Shown: one piece after another, positions 16,828-25,582 of the stretch
Layout of the letters: each line of letters begins with the position of its first letter
Position numbering within the stretch: position 1 is the first letter of the stretch
NCBI RefSeq assembly: GCF_001043915.1
Contig: NZ_LABX01000081.1
Coordinates: 41,276-105,275, forward strand
Direction of reading: 5' to 3'
Origin: Methylobacterium aquaticum
Lineage (GTDB): Bacteria > Pseudomonadota > Alphaproteobacteria > Rhizobiales > Beijerinckiaceae
DNA: 64,000 bases
The notes under the pieces: generated by a model
The model's input: only the letters and a program-made list of their open reading frames with translations
Told to the model about the DNA's origin: nothing
The model's database searches: none
Position numbers and translations under genes: made by a program

Positions 16828-18753
16828 TCAGATCTCCCGCGGCGGCGACGCCTTGGCATCGTCCGTGGCCGTCGCGAGCCAGACCGGCGCCTCGCCGCGG
16901 ACCGGGTGCGGCCGTGCAGGCGCCGGCGGCGCGGCGCGGGCTGCCGCGAGGTCGTGCAGTTCCGGCGCCTGGGCGGTGTCGTCAACGGTGAGGAACAGGC
17001 CGCGCCGGCGCGCCGCCTGGCCGAGATCGACGCGGCTGGTGAGCACGCTGAGCGCCGGGCTCGCCAGCAGGGCGACGGCCAGCGGCGCCATCCAGAGGGC
17101 GAGCCACGGATCGGCGGCATAGGCGAGCGCCGCCGCCAGCAGAACCCCCGCCACCAGCGAATCGGCCTGGAGCCGGCAGGCTTCCGACCACGGCACCCGG
17201 CGGTCGTCGCGGACCTGCGTGTCCCAGCGCACCACCCGTCCGGCGAAGGTCGTCGCCACCGCGCCGGCATTGAACAGGGTCATGACCGGCCAGAGCAGCA
17301 CCCACAGGGCCTGTTCCAGGGCGGCGCTGACGAGCAGGTTCCGGGTGCCCCCGAAGGCCGCGCGGCGCTCCGGCGACAGCAGGACGTGGCCGAGGCTGAG
17401 GAGCTTCGGCAGGGCCAGCACGGCGAGGCTCAAGGCCGCCAGGGTCGCCGCCGCCGGCCCCTCGCCGGTCAGGCCGTAGGCGAGCAATCCGAGATCGCCG
17501 CTGCGGATCGCCTGCCAGGTGCCCAAGGCCAGAAAGGCGACCCAGACCGGCGAGACGAGATAGGACAGGATGCCGGCGCCGAGGTGCCAGCGGCTGCCGG
17601 CGGTGAGGCCCGGCAGGCCGATGATGCCGAGATGCTGGAGGTTGCCCTGGCACCAGCGCCGCTCGCGGCCGAGCAGGTCGGTGAGGTTGGTGGGCATCTC
17701 CTCCCAGGTGCCGGGCTCCTCCGGCAGCAGGCGCAGCTCCCAGCCGGCCCGGCGCAGGAACGCGCCCTCGACCGTGTCGTGGCACAGGATCTCGCCGCCG
17801 AGCGGCGGGCGGCCCGGCAGCACCGGCAATTCGGCATTGGCCGCGAAGGCTGCGATCCGCAGGATGGCGTTGTGGCCCCAGTAGCCCCCGTCCGGCCCCT
17901 GCCAGGTCTCCAGCGCCCGGATCGACAGCGGGGCGTAGAGCCGCACGGCGAATTGCTGGATGCGGGCGAACAAGGTGTCGCGCCCGGCGGCGTAGCTCAC
18001 GGTCTGGATCAGGCCGGTCCGGGGGTTCTCCTCCATCAGCCGCACCAGGCGGCGCATGGCGGCGCCGGTCATCAGGCTGTCGGCGTCGAGCACGATCACG
18101 AAGTCGTATTCGTGGCCGTAAGTGGTGCAGAACTCGCCCAGATTGCCGGCCTTGCGCCCGGTATTCTCGGCCCTGCGGCGGTAGCGGATTGCCGGCAGGC
18201 CGGGCCCGGCGCTCTCGCGCCACGCCTGGATCCGGGCGAATTCCTGCTCCTCGGCCGCGGCGATGTCCGGGTCGCGGGTGTCGCTGAGGACGAAGAGATC
18301 GAGGTCGCGCCCGTCGCCGCCGGTGCGGGCGAGTGATCGGGCCATCACCCGGAGCGCCGCAAAGACCGCCGCCGCGTCCTCGGCATGGATCGCCACCACG
18401 GCGGCGGTGCGGCTGCGACCGCTCGCCTGCGGCGCGGTCCCGGCGGCCTGCCGCTCCACCGCCGACATCACCCGTCTCCCGAGGGCGGCGGCGATGGCGC
18501 CATAGAGGTAGGTCCAGGCGATGTAGCATTGCCACGCCATCGCCAGGCAGAACAGGACCAGCACCGCGGCGTCGAGCGGCCCGTCCGGCATGCCGACGGA
18601 GGCGCAGGCCGCCGCCGCGAGGGCAAGGGCCGTCGCCACGGTCGGCAGGACGAGGGCCAGGCGACGCCGGCGCAGGGACGCGGCCTCGCGACGGGACGGG
18701 TCCGCGCCGGGCGCAGCCGGCACCGCATCGTGCGGCGGGGGAACAAGGGACAT
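16828..18753 (-). CDS. opgH: glucans biosynthesis glucosyltransferase H
   Basis: Inner-membrane GT2 glucosyltransferase of osmoregulated periplasmic glucan synthesis. From the ATG at 18753 it has 641 residues: two N-terminal membrane helices (LALVLPTVATALALAAAACA; AAVLVLFCLAMAWQCYIAWTY), a GT2 domain with the metal-binding LDADSLMTG and the RRWCQGN motif of QxxRW type, and several C-terminal membrane helices. The usual partner opgG is not in the neighbourhood. The gene is divergent from the sugar-epimerase cluster. Confidence 0.92.
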   Translation of the reverse strand: MSLVPPPHDAVPAAPGADPSRREAASLRRRRLALVLPTVATALALAAAACASVGMPDGPLDAAVLVLFCLAMAWQCYIAWTYLYGAIAAALGRRVMSAVERQAAGTAPQASGRSRTAAVVAIHAEDAAAVFAALRVMARSLARTGGDGRDLDLFVLSDTRDPDIAAAEEQEFARIQAWRESAGPGLPAIRYRRRAENTGRKAGNLGEFCTTYGHEYDFVIVLDADSLMTGAAMRRLVRLMEENPRTGLIQTVSYAAGRDTLFARIQQFAVRLYAPLSIRALETWQGPDGGYWGHNAILRIAAFAANAELPVLPGRPPLGGEILCHDTVEGAFLRRAGWELRLLPEEPGTWEEMPTNLTDLLGRERRWCQGNLQHLGIIGLPGLTAGSRWHLGAGILSYLVSPVWVAFLALGTWQAIRSGDLGLLAYGLTGEGPAAATLAALSLAVLALPKLLSLGHVLLSPERRAAFGGTRNLLVSAALEQALWVLLWPVMTLFNAGAVATTFAGRVVRWDTQVRDDRRVPWSEACRLQADSLVAGVLLAAALAYAADPWLALWMAPLAVALLASPALSVLTSRVDLGQAARRRGLFLTVDDTAQAPELHDLAAARAAPPAPARPHPVRGEAPVWLATATDDAKASPPREI

Positions 18754-19021
18754 GGGGCCGCGTGAACTCGATGGAGGGGAGCAGAGGGGAAGCGGCGAAG
18801 GGCGCCGCCGTTGCGCTATCCCGCTGGTCTGGCTTGGATCGTTCTCCTGGATCAATCGGGCTGAATGACGCCGGAACGATGACACCTGTTCGTGGCGCTC
18901 CGCTCCCATAGATACAGCCTGGAGGTATCCAGACCGGCATGGCCGGAACGGGACGAGCCTTGGCAGTACGACCTTTGGCAGTACGACCTTTGGCAGTACG
19001 ATCCTTCAGGGAGCGCGACGG
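18754..19021. other. divergent intergenic region opgH / glycan locus
   Basis: About 270 bases without a supportable gene. It holds the three-fold 15-bp repeat at 18960-19004 and must contain promoters for both directions. No clear -35/-10 pair was recognised. Confidence 0.5.
18960..19004. repeat. three tandem copies of a 15-bp unit
   Basis: The unit TTTGGCAGTACGACC is repeated with a period of exactly 15 bases; the third copy ends GATCC and the first begins CTTGGC. The array ends about 18 bases before the TTG start of the first epimerase gene. A 15-bp period places each unit about 1.4 helical turns apart. It could be a multi-site operator or a replication-slippage product. Confidence 0.85.
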
Positions 19022-20140
19022 TTGCCGCAGACCATCCTGATCACCGGCGGGGCCGGCTTCATCGGCCGGGCCGTGGCGCGGGCCCTCGTCGCCCGGGGCG
19101 ACCGGGTGCGCGTGCTCGATCGCCTGATCGAGCAGGTCCATGGGGACCGGGTGCGGCCCGAGGGGCTGCCCGATGCGGTGGAGCTGCGCATCGGCGACAT
19201 CCGCGACGGGCGCGCCGTGGCCGAGGCGGTCGCGGGCGTCGATGCGGTGATCCACCTCGCCGCCGAAGTCGGGGTCGGCCAGAGCATGTACGACGTGGAC
19301 CGCTACGTCGCGGTCAACGACCACGGCACCGCGGTGCTGTTCCAGGCGCTGATCGAGCGGCCGGTCCGGCGGGTGGTGGTGGCCTCGTCGATGAGCGTCT
19401 ACGGCGAGGGGCTGTATCGCGGCGCCGACGGGCGGGTGCGCGAGCAGGTTGTGCGCCAGCCCCGCTCCAGGCCGGATGCACCGTGGGACCCCCTCGACGA
19501 GGAGGGCCGTCCCCTGGTGCCGGTGCCGACGCCGGAATGGAAGCGCCCGGCTCTGGCCTCGGTCTACGCGCTGACGAAATATGCCCAGGAGCGCCTGACC
19601 CTGATGCTGGCCCCCGCCTACGGCATGGAGGGTGTGGGCTTACGCCTCTGGAACGCCTACGGACCGGGCCAGGCGCTGTCGAACCCCTATACGGGCGTGC
19701 TCGCCATCTTCGCCTCGCGGCTGCACAATGGCGTCCCCCCGGTGATCTTCGAGGACGGGCACCAGCGGCGCGACTTCGTGCAGGTCGACGACGTGGCGCA
19801 GGCTTTCCTGCTCGCGCTGGACCGGCCTAAGGCCGCCGGCCAAGTCTACAATATCGGCTCGGGCGAGGACCGGTCGGTGCGCGAGGTCGCGGCCCTGCTC
19901 GCCCGCGCGATGGGCCGGCCGGACCTGACCCCCGAGATCGCCGGCAAGGCCCGGGCCGGCGACATCCGCCACTGCATCCCGGATCTCACCAAGGCGCGCG
20001 ACGAGCTGGGCTATCGCCCAGCCCGCGACTTCACGGACGGGCTCACGGAACTCGCCGCCTGGGTGGCGGCGCAGGAGGAGGCCCGGGACCGGGTCGAGGA
20101 GGCGCGCCGCGAACTCGACCGGCGCGGGCTGGTGGCGTGA
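19022..20140 (+). CDS. NAD-dependent epimerase/dehydratase (glycan locus, gene 1)
   Basis: A 372-residue extended short-chain dehydrogenase acting on nucleotide sugars. The NAD-binding GGAGFIG is at 9-15, HLAAEVG and the serine of VVASSMSVYG follow, then the catalytic tyrosine-lysine pair in YALTKYAQ, and the RLWNAYGPGQALSNPYTG segment typical of NDP-sugar epimerases. The exact sugar cannot be deduced. Translation is set at TTG 19022, with GGGAG upstream, because no nearby ATG preserves the Rossmann fold. The next gene overlaps by 4 bases (GTGATGG). Confidence 0.9.
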   Translation: MPQTILITGGAGFIGRAVARALVARGDRVRVLDRLIEQVHGDRVRPEGLPDAVELRIGDIRDGRAVAEAVAGVDAVIHLAAEVGVGQSMYDVDRYVAVNDHGTAVLFQALIERPVRRVVVASSMSVYGEGLYRGADGRVREQVVRQPRSRPDAPWDPLDEEGRPLVPVPTPEWKRPALASVYALTKYAQERLTLMLAPAYGMEGVGLRLWNAYGPGQALSNPYTGVLAIFASRLHNGVPPVIFEDGHQRRDFVQVDDVAQAFLLALDRPKAAGQVYNIGSGEDRSVREVAALLARAMGRPDLTPEIAGKARAGDIRHCIPDLTKARDELGYRPARDFTDGLTELAAWVAAQEEARDRVEEARRELDRRGLVA

Positions 20141-21213
20141 TGGCGCTCCATTCCGGCCTCGCGGCTCGCCCGGTGCTCATCACCGGCGGCGCCGGCTTCA
20201 TCGGCGCCAACCTCGCCGACGCCCTGGCGGCGGAGGGGCGGGACGTCCTCGTCTACGACGCCCTGCTGCGCCCCGGCGTCGAGGCCAACCTCGCCTGGCT
20301 GAAGGCGCGCCATCCCCGGCGGATCTCCGCCGTGACGGCGGACGTGCGCGATGCCGGCGCGCTGGCGGCGGCGGCCTCGGATGCCTCGGCGGTTGTCCAC
20401 CTCGCCGCCCAGGTCGCCGTGACGACGAGCCTCGCCGATCCGGCGGCGGATTTCGCCGTCAATCTCGGCGGGACGCTCACCCTTCTCGACGCCCTGCGGC
20501 GGCGCCCCGACCCTCCTGCCCTCGTCTTCGCCTCGACCAACAAGGTCTATGGCGACCTCGCCGACCTGACCTTCCGGCGGGTGGGCGACGCCTACGCACC
20601 GGAAGACCCGGCCCTTCTCGCCCACGGCATCGGCGAGGACCGCCCCCTCGACTTCCACACGCCCTATGGCTGCTCCAAGGGCGGCGCCGACCAGTACGTG
20701 CTCGACTACGCCCGCAGCTTCGGAGTGCCGACCTGCGTGCTGCGGATGAGCTGCATCTACGGTCCCCGGCAGATGGGCACCGAGGACCAGGGCTGGATGG
20801 CGCATTTCCTGATCCGGGCGATGGAGCACGAGCGGATCACCGTCTACGGCGACGGCTGCCAGGTGCGGGACGTGCTCGATGTCGGGGATGCGGTCGCGGC
20901 CTACCGGGCGGCGCTCGCGCGGATCGCGCAGGTGAAAGGCCGGGCCTACAATCTCGGCGGGGGGCCGGGCAACGCGGTATCGCTGCGCCAGGTGCTGGCC
21001 GCCATCGAGGCGATCGTCGGCCATCCCCTCGATGTCAGGTTCGAGGACTGGCGCGCCGGCGACCAGCGCTACTACGTGTCCGATGCCCGCCGCGCCGTCG
21101 CCGATCTCGGGCTGCCTCCACCGCTGCCCTGGCGGCAGGGCCTGAGGCGCCTGGCGGACTGGATCGCCGAGAGCCGGGGCCGGCCCACGGCGCGTCAGGC
21201 GGCGCCGGGCTGA
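20137..21213 (+). CDS. CDP-paratose 2-epimerase-like sugar epimerase (glycan locus, gene 2)
   Basis: A 358-residue extended SDR enzyme. It has GGAGFIGANLADAL, HLAAQVAVTTSL, FASTNKVYGDL, the YGCSKGGAD active-site block and RMSCIYGPRQMGTEDQGW. The last motif is characteristic of CDP-paratose/tyvelose 2-epimerase relatives, so a 2-epimerase on a deoxy-sugar nucleotide is the best guess, but other genes of that pathway are absent here. It starts inside the end of the preceding epimerase gene, so the two are translationally coupled. Confidence 0.88.
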   Translation: MMALHSGLAARPVLITGGAGFIGANLADALAAEGRDVLVYDALLRPGVEANLAWLKARHPRRISAVTADVRDAGALAAAASDASAVVHLAAQVAVTTSLADPAADFAVNLGGTLTLLDALRRRPDPPALVFASTNKVYGDLADLTFRRVGDAYAPEDPALLAHGIGEDRPLDFHTPYGCSKGGADQYVLDYARSFGVPTCVLRMSCIYGPRQMGTEDQGWMAHFLIRAMEHERITVYGDGCQVRDVLDVGDAVAAYRAALARIAQVKGRAYNLGGGPGNAVSLRQVLAAIEAIVGHPLDVRFEDWRAGDQRYYVSDARRAVADLGLPPPLPWRQGLRRLADWIAESRGRPTARQAAPG

Positions 21214-21218
21214 CACAC

Positions 21219-21250
21219 GCGCGAGACGCGCTTCGGTTCCCGTCTCGCGC
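21219..21250 (+). terminator. perfect 10-bp stem-loop within the glycan locus
   Basis: GCGCGAGACG pairs exactly with CGTCTCGCGC around a 12-nt loop, starting 6 bases after the second epimerase stop codon. There is no T-run. It may attenuate transcription or protect the upstream mRNA, separating the epimerase pair from the radical SAM and glycosyltransferase genes. Confidence 0.45.
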
Positions 21251-21430
21251 CCGCGGCGACGGCATGGTCGAGCGCACGCCATGCACCTGCGGCATGACGG
21301 ACGCCCCATTGGTATCAATCGCTTAACGGCATTCGGGCGAAAAGCCCTTGTCGTGCGGAGCGGCCCCGCCACTTCCTCCATAGTCGCTACCAGTATCTGC
21401 GATGCCCGTTCCCGGTCCAGGACAGCCGCT

Positions 21431-22729
21431 TTGAGAATCGCCCTCGTCAATCCGACCTGGAGCTTCGAGAACAGCATCTATTTCGGGTGCCGTTCCCCGC
21501 ATCTCCCCCTGGAACTCGGGGCGTGCAAGGTGTTGCTGGAACGAGCGGGCCACACGGTGCTGATGCTGGACGGAGCCCTCGACGGGCTCTCGCTCGCCGG
21601 CTTGGCCGACCGGGTGGCGGAGTTCGCCCCGACGATCACGGTGGTGACCACCGCCCCGACCTACCTGTTCTGGCGCTGCGCCCAGCCCGAGTTGCGGGTG
21701 CCCCGCGCCTTCCTGGACGCGCTGGGCAACCGCGGCGGCCGCACCGTGGCGGTGGGCCCGCACGGGTCGGTCACGCCGGAGACGACGCTTGCCAAGCTCG
21801 CCTGCGACATCGTGGTGCGGGGCGAGTGCGAGGAGGTGGTGACGCGCCTCGCCGAGGGCGGGCTCGACCGGCTCGGCTCCGTGCCGGCCCTGGCCTTCCG
21901 CGACGCCTCCGGGACGGTCGTCACCGGCAGCCCCGCGGCGACCACCTTCACCGACCTGCCCGCCCTGTCCTGGCCCGACGAGTGGGTGGCGCGCCACACG
22001 CACCACCACCACCGCTTCGACCGGGCGCCGGAGGGACCGGGCGCCGAGATCGAAGCCTCGCGCGGCTGCCCTTATTCCTGCACCTTTTGCGCCAAGATCG
22101 ACTTCCGGGACGCCTACCGGCGGCGCGCGCTGCCGCTCATCCTGGAGGAGGTCGACCGGTTGATCGCGCAAGGGGTGACCTACCTCTACTTCATCGACGA
22201 GATCTTCCTGCCCCAGGCGCCGCTGCTCGAGGCGCTCGCCGCCCGCAAGGTGGAGTTCGGGGTGCAGACGCGGATCGACCTGTGGAAGCCCGACATGCTC
22301 GACCTGCTGGGTGCGGCGGGCTGCGTCTCGATCGAGGCCGGCGTCGAGAGCCTGACCGAGGCCGGCCGCGCGATGCTCGACAAGAAGTGCCGCGCCTCGA
22401 CCGACGACCTCGCCGAGCGCCTGATCCATGCCCGCCGCTCGGTGCCCTTCGTGCAGGCGAACCTCATCAAGGTCGCGGGCGACGATCCGGAGATGGTGGC
22501 GTCCTGGCGCGACCGGCTGCGCGCGGCCGGCGTCTGGGCCAACGACCCCGTGCCGCTCTATCCCTACCCGTCCTCGCCCGATTACCGCCGCCTCTGGGGC
22601 GAGCCGGACGGCGAGGCGTGGGAGCGGGCGCACGCTCATTACCTCGGCCAGTTCGACCGCTTCAGCGACATCCAGGAGGAGCGGCCGGCCCCGTTGCGCG
22701 AGTTGGAGGCGGCATGCTGCCCAGCCTGA
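21431..22729 (+). CDS. B12-binding-type radical SAM protein (glycan locus, gene 3)
   Basis: A 432-residue radical SAM enzyme with an N-terminal cobalamin-binding-like fold (about 1-150) and a radical SAM core (about 205-400) with cysteines C213, C217 and C220 (CPYSCTFC) for the 4Fe-4S cluster. The usual DxHxxG cobalamin motif is replaced by DGALDG at about 47-52, so any cobalamin would bind without the histidine ligand. I start at TTG 21431 (MRIALVNPTW), which has AGGA upstream and matches the family N-terminus. The reaction is unknown; methylation or C-C/C-S chemistry on a glycan or lipid is possible. Confidence 0.87.
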   Translation: MRIALVNPTWSFENSIYFGCRSPHLPLELGACKVLLERAGHTVLMLDGALDGLSLAGLADRVAEFAPTITVVTTAPTYLFWRCAQPELRVPRAFLDALGNRGGRTVAVGPHGSVTPETTLAKLACDIVVRGECEEVVTRLAEGGLDRLGSVPALAFRDASGTVVTGSPAATTFTDLPALSWPDEWVARHTHHHHRFDRAPEGPGAEIEASRGCPYSCTFCAKIDFRDAYRRRALPLILEEVDRLIAQGVTYLYFIDEIFLPQAPLLEALAARKVEFGVQTRIDLWKPDMLDLLGAAGCVSIEAGVESLTEAGRAMLDKKCRASTDDLAERLIHARRSVPFVQANLIKVAGDDPEMVASWRDRLRAAGVWANDPVPLYPYPSSPDYRRLWGEPDGEAWERAHAHYLGQFDRFSDIQEERPAPLRELEAACCPA

Positions 22730-23886
22730 CGGTTCCGGCCGGACGACCCCTCCCCTATCGGGGGACGCCGGCCCTCAACCTGTTCATGACCGTCGATGCG
22801 GTCGGCGGAATCTGGCAATACGGGCTCGACCTCGCCGAGGAGCTGACCCGCCAGGGGGTCGGCGTCACTCTGGCGGTGCTGGGGCCGGAACCGTGCCAGG
22901 ACCAGCTCCGTGCCGCCCGCGCCATCCGCGGCCTCGCCCTGTGCCCCCTCGGGGCGAGCCTCGACTGGACCGCCCTCACCCCCGGCGAGGTCGAGGCCGC
23001 CGCCGCCCTGGTCGCCCGCGAGGCCGAGCGGGCTGGGGCCGACCTGATCCACCTCAACAGCCCGGCGCTCGCCGCCATCACGGGGTTCTGCGCCCCGGTC
23101 GTGGCGGTGGCCCATTCCTGCGTCGCCACCTGGTGGGCGGCGATGCGACCCGGTCCGCTGCCGCCGGACCTCGCCTGGCGGGCGAGCCTGGTGGCGGAGG
23201 GCTACCGCCGGGTCGACACGCTGCTCTGCCCCACCCACGCCTTTGCGGAGGCGACCGCCGCGACCTACGGCATCGCCCCGCCCCGCGTGGTGCCGAACGG
23301 CCGGCGCAGCGCCGCCGCGCGCGGGCCGCGCATCCCGGCGGGCGCCGCCGCCTCGCCCTTCGCCTTCACCGCCGGCCGGCTCTGGGACGAGGGCAAGAAC
23401 GCCCGCACCCTCGACCGGGCCGCCGCCCGGATGCGGCTGCCCCTGGTGGCCGCCGGCGACCTCAAGGGCCCGAACGCGGCGCAGTTCTCCCCCGAGCATC
23501 TCCGGCCGCTGGGGCGGCTCAGCGACCAGGACGTGGCCCGCTGGCTCGCCGGGGCCCCGATCTACGCCTCTGCTGCCCGCTACGAGCCCTTCGGCCTCGG
23601 CGTGCTGGAGGCAGCGAGCGCCGGCTGCGCCCTGGTGCTCTCCGACATCCCGACCTTCCGCGAGTTGTGGGACGAAGCCGCGATCTTCATCGCGCCCGAC
23701 GACGAGGCGGGCTTCGCCCATGCCATCGAGATGGTGGCGGCCGATCCGGCGATCCGGGCGCGGCTCGGCGCCGAGGCGCGCAGCCGGGCCGAGGGCTATA
23801 CGGTCGAGGCGATGACGGCGGGGGTGCTCGACGCCTACCGGGCGGTCCTGGAGGCACCGCCCCTGCGGGCCGGGATCCCGGCGTGA
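22714..23886 (+). CDS. GT4-type glycosyltransferase (glycan locus, gene 4)
   Basis: A 390-residue GT-B glycosyltransferase of the GT4 type: N-terminal acceptor domain (LFMTVDAVGGIWQYGLDLAEEL), then the nucleotide-sugar domain with AGRLWDEGKN and the EPFGLGVLEAASAG motif (E-x7-E). It starts at ATG 22714 with GGAGG 5 nt upstream and overlaps the radical SAM gene by 16 bases, so co-translation is likely. The frame is open much further upstream, but that part is a shadow of the radical SAM gene. Donor and acceptor are unknown. Confidence 0.9.
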   Translation: MLPSLTVPAGRPLPYRGTPALNLFMTVDAVGGIWQYGLDLAEELTRQGVGVTLAVLGPEPCQDQLRAARAIRGLALCPLGASLDWTALTPGEVEAAAALVAREAERAGADLIHLNSPALAAITGFCAPVVAVAHSCVATWWAAMRPGPLPPDLAWRASLVAEGYRRVDTLLCPTHAFAEATAATYGIAPPRVVPNGRRSAAARGPRIPAGAAASPFAFTAGRLWDEGKNARTLDRAAARMRLPLVAAGDLKGPNAAQFSPEHLRPLGRLSDQDVARWLAGAPIYASAARYEPFGLGVLEAASAGCALVLSDIPTFRELWDEAAIFIAPDDEAGFAHAIEMVAADPAIRARLGAEARSRAEGYTVEAMTAGVLDAYRAVLEAPPLRAGIPA

Positions 23887-25010
23887 GGGTCGTCGCCTTC
23901 ACGCAGTCCCTGCGCTCGTGCTGGAACCACGGCAACGCCCATTTCCTGCGCGGCGTGCTGCGCGAGTTGCAGGCCCTCGGCCATACGGTCGCCGCGCACG
24001 AGCCGGAGGGGTCCTGGAGCGTCGAGAACCTGCTGCGCGACCACGGCGCGGCCGGCCTCGCCGCCTCCCTGGCGCCCTATCCCGAGCTGACCGCCCTCAT
24101 CGACCCGCCGGGCTTCGGCCAGGAGCACGCTGACTCGGACGCTGACTCGGACGCCGCCCTGGACGCCGCCCTCGACGGCGCGGACCTCGTGCTGGTGCAT
24201 GAATGGAACGCGCCCGCCCTCGTGGCCGGCCTCGGCGCGGCGCGGCGCAAGGGCGGCCGCTTCACGCTGCTCTTCCACGACACCCACCACCGGGCGGTGA
24301 GCGAGCCCGCGGCGATGCGGGCCTACGATCTCTCCGGGTACGACGGCGTCCTCGCCTTCGGCGAGACGCTGGCCGAGGTCTATCGCGGCTGGGGCTGGGG
24401 GAATCGCGTCGTCGTCTGGCACGAGGCCGCCGATACCCGCCTGTTCCGCCCGCCCGCGGTGGAGGGCCCCCGGGAGGGGCTGGTCTGGATCGGCAATTGG
24501 GGCGACGGCGAGCGCAGCGCCGAGCTGGAGCACTTCCTGTTCGGGCCCGCGGCGCGCGCCGGGCTGCCCCTCGACGTCTGGGGCGTGCGCTATCCCGACG
24601 AGGCGTTGGCGACCCTGCGGCGCTCCGGGGCCCGCTACCGCGGCTGGCTGCCCAACGCCCGCGCGCCCGAGATCTTTGCCCGCCACCTCGCCACCGTGCA
24701 CGTGCCGCGGCGCTTCTACGTCGAATCCCTGCCGGGCATTCCGACGATCCGGGTCTTCGAGGCCCTGGCCTGCGGCATCCCCCTGGTCTCGGCGCCCTGG
24801 CGCGACAGCGAAGCTTTGTTCACGCCGGGGAGCGACTTCCTGGTGGCGCCGGACGGCGCGGCGATGGAGCGCCACCTGCGCGACCTGGCGAACGATCCGG
24901 GCTTGCGGGCGGGACTGGCGGCCCACGGCCTGCGGACGATCCGGGCGCGCCACACCTGCGCCCACCGGGCGGCGGAGCTGCTGGCGGTGGCGGAGCGGCT
25001 GCGGCGGTGA
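23883..25010 (+). CDS. CgeB-like glycosyltransferase (glycan locus, gene 5)
   Basis: A 375-residue protein of the CgeB/YkvP-type glycosyltransferase group. The N-terminal domain begins VRVVAFTQSLRSCWNHGNAHF and the C-terminal domain has LVWIGNWGDGERSAEL, VPRRFYVESLPGIPTIRVFEALACGIPLVSAPW and a terminal helix. It starts with GTG 23883 overlapping the preceding stop as GTGA. An acidic insert (DSDADSDAALDAALDGAD, about residues 84-101) is unusual. It is the last gene of the locus. Confidence 0.87.
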   Translation: MRVVAFTQSLRSCWNHGNAHFLRGVLRELQALGHTVAAHEPEGSWSVENLLRDHGAAGLAASLAPYPELTALIDPPGFGQEHADSDADSDAALDAALDGADLVLVHEWNAPALVAGLGAARRKGGRFTLLFHDTHHRAVSEPAAMRAYDLSGYDGVLAFGETLAEVYRGWGWGNRVVVWHEAADTRLFRPPAVEGPREGLVWIGNWGDGERSAELEHFLFGPAARAGLPLDVWGVRYPDEALATLRRSGARYRGWLPNARAPEIFARHLATVHVPRRFYVESLPGIPTIRVFEALACGIPLVSAPWRDSEALFTPGSDFLVAPDGAAMERHLRDLANDPGLRAGLAAHGLRTIRARHTCAHRAAELLAVAERLRR

Positions 25011-25111
25011 TCCGATTCCGGCGCTCGCGCCGGCGCCCCCGATCGCTGCCCTGTGCCTCGCCCTGTGGATGCGGCGTCAGCCCGCGTCCCGATCCTGGCG
25101 CCGCGTGGCCG

Positions 25112-25582
25112 TTACGCGGACAGATCCCGCCGCATCAGCGCATACATCCGGCCCCGATACGCAAACGTCTCGACGTTCCGCCATCCGATCTGGGCATAGA
25201 GCGCTTCGGCGCTGCGGGTATAGAGCCACAGGGTCGCGATCCCGAGGGCGGCGGCGTCCGCCTCGACCGCGGCGACCAGCCGGACGGCATGGCCCCGGCC
25301 CCGGGCCTGGGGCGCCACGAAGACGCCGGCGAGCCAGGGGGTCAGGTCGGGCCGCGGGTCGAGGTCGTGGGCCACCAGGCTCGCCATGCCGACGGGCTCG
25401 TCGTCATCGAGGAGCACGAAGGTGCGGGGCATCGGGCCGGGTCCGGCGGCGCCCGCGGCCTGCGCCGCCATCATCTCCGCGAGGCTGTCATCCTCTTCCT
25501 GCCGGAACGCCTCCCAGCGCCAGCGCCCGGTGAGGGGCGCGAGGTCGGGCCGCTCGGCGGTGGTGACGATCGCGTGGCGCAT
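25112..25582 (-). CDS. GNAT family N-acetyltransferase
   Basis: A 156-residue acetyltransferase of the GNAT fold. The acetyl-CoA-binding motif A is VFVAPQARGRGHAVRLVAAVE, followed by a motif-B-like LWLYTRSAEALYAQIGWRNVE. The substrate is unknown. The ATG at 25582 has GGAAGGAG upstream, so the long upstream open frame is not used. It converges with the glycan locus. Confidence 0.92.
   Translation of the reverse strand: MRHAIVTTAERPDLAPLTGRWRWEAFRQEEDDSLAEMMAAQAAGAAGPGPMPRTFVLLDDDEPVGMASLVAHDLDPRPDLTPWLAGVFVAPQARGRGHAVRLVAAVEADAAALGIATLWLYTRSAEALYAQIGWRNVETFAYRGRMYALMRRDLSA

Noticed and set aside
18960..19004. CRISPR array
   Set aside because: The 15-bp units are directly adjacent with no spacers, and no cas gene is present.
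16982..19324. 780-codon minus-strand frame across opgH and the first epimerase
   Set aside because: It overlaps opgH in another frame and consists of Arg/Ala/Pro-rich shadow sequence; opgH has all family motifs.
21487..22713. N-terminal extension of the GT4 transferase frame
   Set aside because: This part is a frame shadow of the radical SAM gene; the transferase has its own ATG and GGAGG at 22714.
22428..23882. N-terminal extension of the CgeB-like frame
   Set aside because: Shadow of the GT4 gene; the true start is the GTGA overlap at 23883.
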